Assembly: GCA_031551265.1 (NCBI GenBank)
Contig: JAVBNU010000035.1
Location: forward strand, 13,391 to 77,390
DNA length: 64,000 nt
Direction of reading: 5' to 3'
From: JAVBNU01 sp031551265
Lineage (GTDB): Bacteria > Cyanobacteriota > Vampirovibrionia > Gastranaerophilales > Gastranaerophilaceae
In this document: positions 35,855 through 43,592 of the stretch, piece by piece
Position numbering within the stretch: position 1 is the stretch's first letter
How the letters are laid out: each line of letters starts with the position of its first letter
Program-made: the position numbers and the translations under genes
The notes under the pieces: model-generated
What the model saw: the letters and a program-made list of their open reading frames with translations, nothing else
Told to the model about the DNA's origin: nothing
The model's database searches: none

Positions 35855-36850
35855 ATGACTAAAGTAGGGTTGCTTTCAGACACTAAAGCACCGTCATTGC
35901 CTCTAATGAAACTATCTGCGTTTCATAAGTCCAGGGGTGACGAGGTAAAGCTAGTTGATACTAACCTCGAAATGTTCGAGTTGCTTTATGTTTCAAAAGT
36001 TTTTAATTTAAACTTGCCAAAAATCAATCAAATACAATATTTGCCCTTTGCAGACAAAATTATTAAGGGCGGAAGTGGGTACGCCATCGAGGTTGAAAAC
36101 GGTCGAGAGGTCTATAAAAAAGGCGTTGAAACTAACTTACCTCAAGAAATTGAGAGTATGTACCCAGACTATGCCTTGTATAAAGAAAGCAAAGCCCACG
36201 GCTTCTTAACAAGGGGATGTCCTAATAATTGTGGCTTCTGTATAGTTTCTAAAAAAGACGGTATCTGCAGCAAAAAAGTTGCCGACTTGAGGGAATTTTG
36301 GAACGGCCAGAATGAAATTAAACTGTATGACGCTAATTTACTGGCGTGCGAGGAACGAGAACACCTGATTCAGCAGCTTATAAAAAGTAACGCCTGGATT
36401 GATTACACGCAGGGATTGGACGCCAGATTTATTGATGATGATATTGCAAAACTATTGTGTCAAACGAAAATTGATATGGTACACTTCGCATTTGACTTAG
36501 TGAAGAACGAAGAAAGAGTCCTAAATGGTTTGAAGATTTTTGCAAAGCATTATACCAAAAGTGACCGTAGTAAACGAGTTTATATCCTAACGAACTATAA
36601 TTCGCAGCCGGAAGAAGATTATGCCAGAGTAATAAAGGTCAAAGAATTGGGCTATACCCCATATATTACAATCTATCAGAAGGGGACACACTCACGTTTT
36701 TTGACGGATTTACAGCGTTGGTCAAATAATATGTACCTTCAACGTTCGACTTCTTTTGAGGATTACATTCCGCGCAAAGACGGCATAAAAGCCGGCAAAC
36801 TTTATCGTGCAATTTTAGAAAAAGTCAGATGGCATCAAACTCGCTCATAG
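35855..36850 (+). CDS. phage-encoded radical SAM protein
   Basis: 331 residues. CPNNCGFC (C122, C126, C129) is the 4Fe-4S motif of the radical SAM superfamily. The N-terminal 70 residues (VGLLSDTKAPSLPLMKLSAFHKSRGDEVKL pattern) resemble a cobalamin-binding-like Rossmann domain. A TIM-barrel pattern follows. The reaction is unknown; phage members are often thought to modify nucleic acids, cofactors or proteins. It lies in the early operon just before the excisionase-like gene. AGGGAAAAA is upstream. Confidence 0.78.
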   Translation: MTKVGLLSDTKAPSLPLMKLSAFHKSRGDEVKLVDTNLEMFELLYVSKVFNLNLPKINQIQYLPFADKIIKGGSGYAIEVENGREVYKKGVETNLPQEIESMYPDYALYKESKAHGFLTRGCPNNCGFCIVSKKDGICSKKVADLREFWNGQNEIKLYDANLLACEEREHLIQQLIKSNAWIDYTQGLDARFIDDDIAKLLCQTKIDMVHFAFDLVKNEERVLNGLKIFAKHYTKSDRSKRVYILTNYNSQPEEDYARVIKVKELGYTPYITIYQKGTHSRFLTDLQRWSNNMYLQRSTSFEDYIPRKDGIKAGKLYRAILEKVRWHQTRS

Positions 36851-36886
36851 CAATCATGAAGATATGTAAAGAAAGGAATGGGAAAT

Positions 36887-37108
36887 ATGGCAGAAAAAAG
36901 ATGCCTCTGTAAAAATGATGATGCTCCCAGAGTAATATCAATAACGCAAGCTGCAAAAATGCTTGGAATGAAATACAGCGCAGCATATAAACTGATTGTC
37001 CTAGATGGGAAAATTTCTTTCCTGGACTTTGGGTATCGCAATAAGAAGGTTTTAGAAAACTCAATCCGAGCATACATCCATGCCCACATTGTCAAAGGAG
37101 AATATTAG
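36887..37108 (+). CDS. xis: excisionase-like HTH protein
   Basis: 73 residues from the ATG at 36887; an ATG three codons earlier is an alternative. A MerR/HTH_17-type motif (ISITQAAKMLGMKYSAAYKLI, roughly residues 18-38), with a basic tail, is typical of excisionases. It ends 3 bases before the integrase gene. It would bend DNA at the att site to direct excision. The conserved Cys pair near the start (CLC) is unexplained. Confidence 0.68.
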   Translation: MAEKRCLCKNDDAPRVISITQAAKMLGMKYSAAYKLIVLDGKISFLDFGYRNKKVLENSIRAYIHAHIVKGEY

Positions 37109-37111
37109 CTT

Positions 37112-38368
37112 ATGGCTAAAATGAAGTATTCGTATAACATTGAATTGAGTGAATATTACACTCCGGAAGAAATTAAAAAATTGTTCAAATCCGACAGACC
37201 ACAAGAACGTCGTTGGTTTACATCGAGTGGCGCAAGAAAAAGAGAAGAAGCAAAGCGCAGACGAGAATTAGAGGCGCAAATGTACGCCAGAAGGATGTCA
37301 CCTGAACAATCGAAACATCAACGAACATTCTATGACGGTTATTTATTGTATTCAAAACATTACCATAGTGATAGTTATGCCAAAAATACAATTCAAAAAT
37401 ATGATATATTTTTTGAACATCATATATTACCTTTTTTCACAAAAAAAGAAGAAAAAGAAAAAATGTTAGCTATGAGAGCTTTTGATGAAGAAATACAAGA
37501 CCAGGACATTAGTTACAAATTTAATGAAATCAATATAGTAGTTACTGATGAGTGGAAGGCATATATGAAGCTGCAGGGGGCAACAAATTCTACTGTCAAT
37601 GAAGCTATTAAGATTGTTAAAGCAATGAGTACCTATCTATTTCAGGGGGAAATAATAGCAAAAAATACTTTTGAGTTTACCAAAAAATTACATCACCGGA
37701 AAAAGCCTACAAAATGTTTCACTTCTCGCCAGGCAATACGTATGATAAGACGCTGTAAACTAAAAAATAGATTTAAAATGGCGATGATACTCACGTTGGC
37801 TTTTTATACAGGAATGAGAGAAGGGGAAATTCTTGGACTAGATGTCAGCAATATTGACCTGGATAACAATAGAATACACGTAAACGACCAATACACACGT
37901 TATGAGCTTAAAGATAAATTGAAAACCGATTGCTCAAGACGTGTTATTAAGATTGACGTGGCCGTATCAAATGAGATAAGACGCTACATAAAGGCTAATA
38001 ATATCAAAAAAGGCCTCTTAATTACCAACGAGAAGGGCAAACCACTATCCTGTACTAATATGATGAATAGGTGGTTTAAACCTCTGCTTGCAGAGATGAA
38101 GCTGAACACAGAAATGACTTTCCATGAAATTAGACATACATACGCAAGTATTCAGTTATCGTCAGGCGTTTCATATCTATTTGTCAGCAAGCAATTAGGA
38201 CACGCAACGCCGGACGTGACATTGAAGGTGTACGCTCACTATATTCAAGAAGAAAATATGCACGAATTAGATATTATGTCCGACAAAATCAAAGGATATG
38301 TTGAGGCTACAAATATATTCTCAATACGCAGAGAATTAATAAGACGCGCTGCAAAAAAAGCAGCATAA
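37112..38368 (+). CDS. int: tyrosine recombinase, phage integrase
   Basis: 418 residues. An N-terminal arm-binding/SAM-like region is followed by the catalytic domain: Arg in GMREGEILGL (about 236), HEIRH (about 337-341), LGH (about 362) and Tyr in VYAHY (about 374). All catalytic residues are present, so it looks functional. It cuts and joins DNA at att sites. Next to a tRNA-Gly fragment, it marks the phage right end. AAAGGAG lies about 12 bases before the ATG. Confidence 0.93.
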   Translation: MAKMKYSYNIELSEYYTPEEIKKLFKSDRPQERRWFTSSGARKREEAKRRRELEAQMYARRMSPEQSKHQRTFYDGYLLYSKHYHSDSYAKNTIQKYDIFFEHHILPFFTKKEEKEKMLAMRAFDEEIQDQDISYKFNEINIVVTDEWKAYMKLQGATNSTVNEAIKIVKAMSTYLFQGEIIAKNTFEFTKKLHHRKKPTKCFTSRQAIRMIRRCKLKNRFKMAMILTLAFYTGMREGEILGLDVSNIDLDNNRIHVNDQYTRYELKDKLKTDCSRRVIKIDVAVSNEIRRYIKANNIKKGLLITNEKGKPLSCTNMMNRWFKPLLAEMKLNTEMTFHEIRHTYASIQLSSGVSYLFVSKQLGHATPDVTLKVYAHYIQEENMHELDIMSDKIKGYVEATNIFSIRRELIRRAAKKAA

Positions 38369-38384
38369 TTTTTCAAAATGTGAA

Positions 38385-38484
38385 ATTTTTGTGAAATTGA
38401 CCCCAAAAAGCATAAAAAAAGCGAGATAATTAAATCTCGCTTTTTCGCTTATAATTTGGAATTAGACCATTTTTGTGAAATGAA
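38385..38484 (+). repeat. direct repeat pair, candidate integrase arm sites
   Basis: ATTTTTGTGAAAT occurs at 38385-38397 and 38469-38481, 84 bases apart, on either side of the terminator and next to the tRNA fragment. Lambda-type integrases bind short direct repeats like these beside the core site. The role is inferred. Confidence 0.4.
38416..38445. terminator. rho-independent terminator after int
   Basis: A 12-bp perfect stem AAAAAGCGAGAT/ATCTCGCTTTTT (loop AATTAA) is followed by T bases on the forward strand and A on the other, so it may work both ways. It closes the early operon. Confidence 0.85.
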
Positions 38485-38491
38485 GTGAATG

Positions 38492-38533
38492 ACTCCTTGG
38501 CAAGGAAGCATTCTACCACTGAATTACTCCCGC
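38492..38533 (-). tRNA. tRNA-Gly(GCC), 5' part only; phage right junction
   Basis: On the reverse strand from 38533 the sequence has the acceptor 5' strand GCGGGAG, a normal D-arm (TTCAGTGGTAGAAT), and the anticodon arm CTTCC-TTGCCAA-GGA. Homology stops in the anticodon stem: no T-arm or 3' acceptor follows. The phage lies on the missing side, with int 124 bases away. So this is probably attR; the matching 3' part should lie left of the window. Confidence 0.72.
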
Positions 38534-38663
38534 AGATTAACTGCTTAAACTCAATTATACATAAAAAATTTACTCATGCAAGAGGAAATTTTTCAGTACC
38601 GTTTTTTCGGTTTGTGCCATTTTCGTGCCGAATCTTCAAATTATTGTTTAAAAAAAGGGAAAT

Positions 38664-39281
38664 CTATCCCAAAATTTCTTCCTTCAAATGGAGTTTTAAA
38701 TATTTATCATTAGGCAGCCCATTTTCGTATATGGCAAATGCTTTTTGATAGGGCAAAACAAAATTACTCCATGCATCCATTACAACTGCATCGCCCCATG
38801 TTTTTGGCCTGCTACCTTGAGCCCCTTTTTTGAACCCTGTCAAAATAAAATAATGCCTATCGATTGGTGTGTCTCCGACATCTCGTACTTCCCAGCGAAT
38901 TGCTTTGAACGGCAATCCAATCTTCTTTAGTCGGTAATACAACAGCGTCATCATTTCAGCGCAATCTGCATAGGGGTGTTCTTTTAGCATCTGTTCAAGT
39001 TTCCCTCCGGGGTTGGCATCCTTGCAATAATGTAAATCTGCACAATATTCATGGGTTTTCAAAATGTTGATAAAAAATCGTTTGAGAATGTTTTTCATGC
39101 CACCCGCAATTTGTTGATATTCAGGTAAATTTTCGACTTTGCCTATCCGACTTTTCAATCTTGTGTATGAATGTATCACGGGGAATTCACTATTTACTTC
39201 ATGCAACATTTGTTCGCCAAGTCGAATTAAATCTTTTTGGCGCAAATTAGTGTTTGGGTTTATTGATATTTTTGGAATCAT
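38664..39281 (-). CDS. transglutaminase-like cysteine protein of unknown function
   Basis: 205 residues, no signal peptide. A Cys in YADCAEMMTLLYYRL (about 104), a His in RHYFILTGF (about 142) and an Asp in VMDAWSNF (about 168) have the order and spacing of a transglutaminase-like/papain-like triad. Not a recognised family. First host gene next to the prophage, convergent towards it. The fold is inference from the triad. Confidence 0.5.
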   Translation of the reverse strand: MIPKISINPNTNLRQKDLIRLGEQMLHEVNSEFPVIHSYTRLKSRIGKVENLPEYQQIAGGMKNILKRFFINILKTHEYCADLHYCKDANPGGKLEQMLKEHPYADCAEMMTLLYYRLKKIGLPFKAIRWEVRDVGDTPIDRHYFILTGFKKGAQGSRPKTWGDAVVMDAWSNFVLPYQKAFAIYENGLPNDKYLKLHLKEEILG

Positions 39282-39406
39282 AAGTTTTTTTCTTGTCTAT
39301 ACTCATATAAAAACGCTGAAAAAATTTTGTTGCTAGTATACAAAACTGAATTTACAATTTCTTAAAAAAACTTTTCAAGTTGCAATGCTTATCCTAAAAT
39401 ATATTT

Positions 39407-39997
39407 ATGTATAAAACATTGGAAGAAGCAAAAATAGCGTGTAGCAACTGTACAAAGTGCGAGCTATGTAAAACTCGTACTAATACTGTTTTTTCGGATG
39501 GCATGCCAAATGAAAAAATTATGCTGATTGGTGAAGGCCCGGGGTACTGGGAGGATCAGAAAGGTTTGCCGTTTGTGGGGAAAGCCGGGCAGCTGCTGGA
39601 CAAAATCTTTGAGTCGCAGGGGTTTTCGCGCAAGACTAATATTTATATCTGCAACACAGTGAAATGTCGCCCGCCCGACAATCGTGTGCCGACGCCTGAG
39701 GAAAAAATTGCGTGCAGAGAGTATTTAGATGCACAGATTAATATTTTAAAGCCGAAAATAATTCTTTTATGTGGTGGTGTCGCGTTAGAGTCAATGCTTG
39801 AGGGCAAAACAGGGATTACCAAAGTCCGAGGGCATTGGTTTGACGGCCCGCATGGCGCAAAAATGATGCCGATTTTCCACCCGTCGTATCTCTTACGCAA
39901 TGATTCACGTGAAAAAGGCAGCCCGAAATGGCTAATGTGGCAGGATATTCAAGAAATCAAAAAACAGTATGACGCGATAGAGGCTGTTGTTAAGTAA
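39407..39997 (+). CDS. family 4 uracil-DNA glycosylase
   Basis: 196 residues. The four Cys of the Fe-S cluster appear as C-x2-C at the start (NCTKCELC) and later (CNTVKC with a C further on). The catalytic-type motif GEGPGYWEDQKGLPFVGKAGQ and the HPSYLL motif define family 4 (TIGR00758). It removes uracil from DNA. The end lies 63 bases before gyrA, with a promoter-like TTTCAA-N16-TAAAAT just upstream of its ATG. Confidence 0.92.
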   Translation: MYKTLEEAKIACSNCTKCELCKTRTNTVFSDGMPNEKIMLIGEGPGYWEDQKGLPFVGKAGQLLDKIFESQGFSRKTNIYICNTVKCRPPDNRVPTPEEKIACREYLDAQINILKPKIILLCGGVALESMLEGKTGITKVRGHWFDGPHGAKMMPIFHPSYLLRNDSREKGSPKWLMWQDIQEIKKQYDAIEAVVK

Positions 39998-39998
39998 T

Positions 39999-40026
39999 TT
40001 GCATTGATTAATGCTCGTGATACAAT
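39999..40026 (+). promoter_or_regulatory. likely gyrA promoter
   Basis: TTGCAT (39999-40004) and TACAAT (40021-40026) are 16 bases apart, 34 bases before the TTG start at 40061. Confidence 0.45.
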
Positions 40027-40060
40027 CTTATTATAGATACATGCCAGTGGGGAAAGAATT

Positions 40061-42649
40061 TTGAGTCAAAAAACATTATTTGAAGATGGGAAAATAGTCC
40101 CGATTAATATAAGAGATGAGATGAAAAGATCGTACATCGATTATGCGATGTCGGTTATTGTCGGGCGTGCGCTGCCTGACGTAAGAGATGGATTGAAGCC
40201 GGTTCACAGACGTATTCTGTTCGCGATGAGCGAGCTGGGGATGACGCCTGACAAGCCTTACAAAAAATGTGCGAGAATCGTCGGTGAAGTTTTGGGTAAA
40301 TATCACCCTCACGGCGATACAGCTGTGTATGAAGCGTTAGTACGTATGGCACAAGATTTTTCAACGCGCTACCAAACAGTCGACGGTCATGGTAACTTTG
40401 GCTCAGTCGATGGTGACTCAGCAGCTGCGATGCGTTATACAGAAGCGAGAATGCATAAAATCACGACTTCTATGCTTGAGGATATTGAGTCTGAGACTAT
40501 AGATTTTGTGCCAAACTTTGATGGTTCACTAGAAGAGCCGTCTGTGCTGCCTGTTCGCTTGCCTATGTTGTTACTCAATGGCGTAAGTGGCATTGCAGTT
40601 GGTATGGCGACTAATATTCCGCCTCACAACCTTTGTGAAATTGTGGATGGTACGATTGCGCTGATTGATAATCCTGATATTACGATTGATGGGTTAATGG
40701 AATACGTAAAAGGTCCTGACTTTCCGACTGCCGCAACGATTTTGGGATTGAATGAAATTCAACAGGCTTACAAAACCGGCCGTGGCTCAATTAAGATGAG
40801 CGCTGTTTCTGCGTTTGAAGAAATCCCGGGCGGTGCCGGCCGTCAGGCACGTACAGCTATTGTAATTACTGAATTACCTTATCAGGTCAACAAAGCGGCG
40901 TTAATTGAAAAAATCGCCGAGTTGGTCAGAGACAAAAAAATCGAAGGTATTTCGGACTTACGTGATGAGTCTGACCGTGATGGTATGAGAATTGTTATCG
41001 AACTTAAGCGCGACAGCAAGCCTGAGGTTGTCAAAAATAATCTCTATAAATTTACACAGTTGAGTACGAGTTTTGGTGTAAACATGCTTGCTTTAGTCGG
41101 AAAACAACCGCGTTTATTGAATTTAGGGCAGGTATTACAAGAGTTTGTCGATCACAGAGTTGAGATTATCACTCGCAGAACGATTTTCTTCCTGAAAAAA
41201 GCAAAAATGCGCGCCCATATTTTGTCAGGTTTGTTAATTGCATTGGGCAGCTTGGATGAAGTCATTGAGCTTATCAAAAAATCTAAAAATTCTGAGGATG
41301 CTCGCAATGGCCTGATGTCGCGTTTTGGATTAGACGCTGATCAGGCAAACGCAATCCTTGAAATGCAGTTGAGACGTTTAACCGGCTTGGAGCAAGACAA
41401 AATTAAGGCTGAGTATGAAGAATTAAGAAAGAAAATTGCTGAATATGAAGCGATTTTGGCTGACAGACAAAAAGTTTTGAATATCATCAAAGAAGAATTG
41501 CTTGAAGACAGACAAAAATACGGCGATGAAAGAAGAACAAGAATTCTGCCGACAAGCGATGAAATGACGATTGAGGACTTAACGCCTAATACTGCGATGG
41601 CTGTGTTTATTACAAAACAAGGCTATATTAAACGTATTTCGCTGGATACTTTTGAACGCCAAAACCGTGCAACACGAGGCAAAGGCGGCATCAAGACTAA
41701 AGAAGATGACGATGTTGAACATTTCTTTACAGCAATGATGCACGATAAGGTGCTGTTCTTCAGCTCAAAAGGTACTGTATACAGCTTGAATGTCTATGAC
41801 TTCCCCGAAGGTTCAAGACAGGCAAAAGGTCTGCCGATTATTAATGTTCTGCCACTTGAACAGGATGAGCAAATCACGGCTTTCGTGCCAGTGAGTAATT
41901 TCAATGATTCAAACTTGATTATGTTGACAAATCACGGCTATATTAAGCGTATAGAGTTGTCGAATTTTGCTAACATCAGACGTAACGGTATTATTGCTAT
42001 AGGGCTGGAAGATAACGATGCGCTTTGTTGGGTAAAACAAGCTGATGCCAAAGAAGAAATCTTAATCGGCACAGCTTCAGGCATGGCGATACGCTTCCCT
42101 GTGGCGGATTTGAGACCGCTAGGCAGAAGTGCCCGAGGCGTAAACTCAATGAAATTACGTTCAGGTGATACAATCATCGGTTGTGATATTGTTCCAAAAG
42201 GCTACGACGCTGACTTGTTGGTTATAACATCAGACGGATACGGCAAACGCTCTAAGTTATCTGAATTCAGACCACAAAACCGCGGCGGTATCGGCTTGAT
42301 TGCGACTAAGTTCAAATCAGCTAAATCGAAACTTGTCGCGTTGACCATTGTCGAAGAAAAAGATGAGATTATGGTCGTTACGGCGAACGGTATCGTTACA
42401 CGCATTAAGGCAGGCGATGTTTCTCGTCAGGGACGTCCTGCGACTGGTGTCAAAATCCAAAACTTAATGGAAAATGATATGGTCTGTACAGTTAATAAAA
42501 TAACTGATATCGATGATGACGACGAATTAATTTTGTCTAACGCCCAACCGGCTGCACCTGTGATTGAGGCGGCTCAACAAACGCTGACAGCAGCGCTTGA
42601 AGAAGAGCCGGAAGAAGTCGATGTGGTTGAAGAAACTGACGAAGAATAA
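40061..42649 (+). CDS. gyrA: DNA gyrase subunit A
   Basis: 862 residues; TTG start with GGGGAAAG upstream. Catalytic Tyr about residue 126 in AAAMRYTEARM. The quinolone-region motif reads HPHGDTAVYEALVRM: Thr and Glu stand where E. coli has Ser83 and Asp87. The C-terminal domain begins with QNRATRGKGGIK and includes SRQAKGLPIINVLP, as in cyanobacterial GyrA, rather than the E. coli QRRGGKG box. The acidic tail ends ETDEE. With GyrB it supercoils DNA. It is not next to gyrB here. Confidence 0.95.
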   Translation: MSQKTLFEDGKIVPINIRDEMKRSYIDYAMSVIVGRALPDVRDGLKPVHRRILFAMSELGMTPDKPYKKCARIVGEVLGKYHPHGDTAVYEALVRMAQDFSTRYQTVDGHGNFGSVDGDSAAAMRYTEARMHKITTSMLEDIESETIDFVPNFDGSLEEPSVLPVRLPMLLLNGVSGIAVGMATNIPPHNLCEIVDGTIALIDNPDITIDGLMEYVKGPDFPTAATILGLNEIQQAYKTGRGSIKMSAVSAFEEIPGGAGRQARTAIVITELPYQVNKAALIEKIAELVRDKKIEGISDLRDESDRDGMRIVIELKRDSKPEVVKNNLYKFTQLSTSFGVNMLALVGKQPRLLNLGQVLQEFVDHRVEIITRRTIFFLKKAKMRAHILSGLLIALGSLDEVIELIKKSKNSEDARNGLMSRFGLDADQANAILEMQLRRLTGLEQDKIKAEYEELRKKIAEYEAILADRQKVLNIIKEELLEDRQKYGDERRTRILPTSDEMTIEDLTPNTAMAVFITKQGYIKRISLDTFERQNRATRGKGGIKTKEDDDVEHFFTAMMHDKVLFFSSKGTVYSLNVYDFPEGSRQAKGLPIINVLPLEQDEQITAFVPVSNFNDSNLIMLTNHGYIKRIELSNFANIRRNGIIAIGLEDNDALCWVKQADAKEEILIGTASGMAIRFPVADLRPLGRSARGVNSMKLRSGDTIIGCDIVPKGYDADLLVITSDGYGKRSKLSEFRPQNRGGIGLIATKFKSAKSKLVALTIVEEKDEIMVVTANGIVTRIKAGDVSRQGRPATGVKIQNLMENDMVCTVNKITDIDDDDELILSNAQPAAPVIEAAQQTLTAALEEEPEEVDVVEETDEE

Positions 42650-42671
42650 AATATAAATTACAAACAAAAAC

Positions 42672-42697
42672 GGTCGGCTCAGAGCCGGCCATTTTTT
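42672..42697 (+). terminator. rho-independent terminator of gyrA
   Basis: GGTCGGC/GCCGGCC (42672-42678 and 42684-42690; one T-G pair) with loop TCAGA is followed by ATTTTTT. Confidence 0.85.
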
Positions 42698-42748
42698 ATG
42701 TTTATAATTACTAGCAACAAAAATTATTTTTGTGTTTTATACAAATAT

Positions 42749-43372
42749 ATGAAAATTAATTTACTCCAATATTCGAAAATAGCAAATTTTAAATCGGGTG
42801 ACAAATCTGACAAGCCGATAGTTATACTAGGCAGCTCTTCTGACAAAGATTCAATAATGTCATATATGGACTTGTGTTCTGAAGTGACAAAGAGTTTGGT
42901 TTTGGCAGACAAAAAAATTATGCATGGCTGTGGTACTGCGGGCATAATGGGTAGAGCATACAATTCTGCAAAAACATATTCAAAAAAAGATGCAAATGGA
43001 AAACCTGAACAGAATCTTGCAATAATTGTGAATCCGATGTGGGGCGATGAGGATTTAGAAAATTGTATTCCGATAAAAACGGTGAATAGCGAGGCAGAAA
43101 GAATAGATGAATTTGTGAAAGCTGCTGATTGCTTTGTTATTTTCCCGGGAAGCGCTACCACCATACAGGAAGCCACGACACTGATTGCAAAAAACAATTA
43201 TAGTAAACCTGAAAAGAGGAAGAAGATTATTTTAGGCGGTCCAGAATATTTTGCGCCACTTACACAGCAGTATCAAAAATTATATGAAAGTAAACTTTTA
43301 AAATGTTCGCCTGATGAATTATTTTCGATTGTTGATACCAAAGAAGAAATTCTCAGCAAAATTAATATTTAG
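42749..43372 (+). CDS. LOG-family (lysine decarboxylase-like) protein
   Basis: 207 residues from the ATG at 42749; the frame opens at 42698 inside the terminator T run. Rossmann-type fold with IVILGSSSDKDSIMSYMDL and the helix of the LOG family. The usual PGGxGTxxE motif reads PGSATTIQE, so a Gly is lost but the Glu kept. LOG enzymes release the base from nucleotide 5'-monophosphates. No ribosome site is seen. Activity is uncertain. Confidence 0.72.
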   Translation: MKINLLQYSKIANFKSGDKSDKPIVILGSSSDKDSIMSYMDLCSEVTKSLVLADKKIMHGCGTAGIMGRAYNSAKTYSKKDANGKPEQNLAIIVNPMWGDEDLENCIPIKTVNSEAERIDEFVKAADCFVIFPGSATTIQEATTLIAKNNYSKPEKRKKIILGGPEYFAPLTQQYQKLYESKLLKCSPDELFSIVDTKEEILSKINI

Positions 43373-43382
43373 TTGACTGTCA

Positions 43383-43433
43383 ATACCGCAGCGTTAAATG
43401 TTGAATATGTGTTCAAACGTTTGTGTGCGGTAT
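43383..43433 (+). other. 51-base imperfect hairpin after the LOG gene
   Basis: ATACCGCA (43383-43390) pairs with TGCGGTAT (43426-43433), and AAATGTTGAA (43396-43405) pairs with the 43412-43422 strand with one bulge. A TTGAC-T-GTCAA dyad (43373-43383) comes first. No T run follows directly. It may be a 3' mRNA structure or a small RNA. Confidence 0.4.
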
Positions 43434-43551
43434 CTTTGCAGCTATGGGTAAATACAATCTAATTTTTGAGTATTATTAACAATTGCGTCTATTGGACGGA
43501 TTCTGCACATACTCACCTAAAAGCCGCTGTAACACTTGGCGCTGCGGAATG

Positions 43552-43583
43552 ACACCCCATTTGGAATAGGTGTGTAATTTTTT
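43552..43583 (+). terminator. possible weak terminator before the dnaB end
   Basis: ACACC/GGTGT (43552-43556 and 43569-43573) encloses 12 bases that can pair CCA/TGG; TAATTTTTT follows. Short stem, so weak. Confidence 0.35.
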
Positions 43584-43592
43584 AAAAATACC

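Noticed and set aside
42698..42748. Earlier start of the LOG protein
   Set aside because: It falls in the T run of the gyrA terminator.
43373..43592. 6S RNA
   Set aside because: The hairpins do not show the typical central bubble and closing stem well enough.
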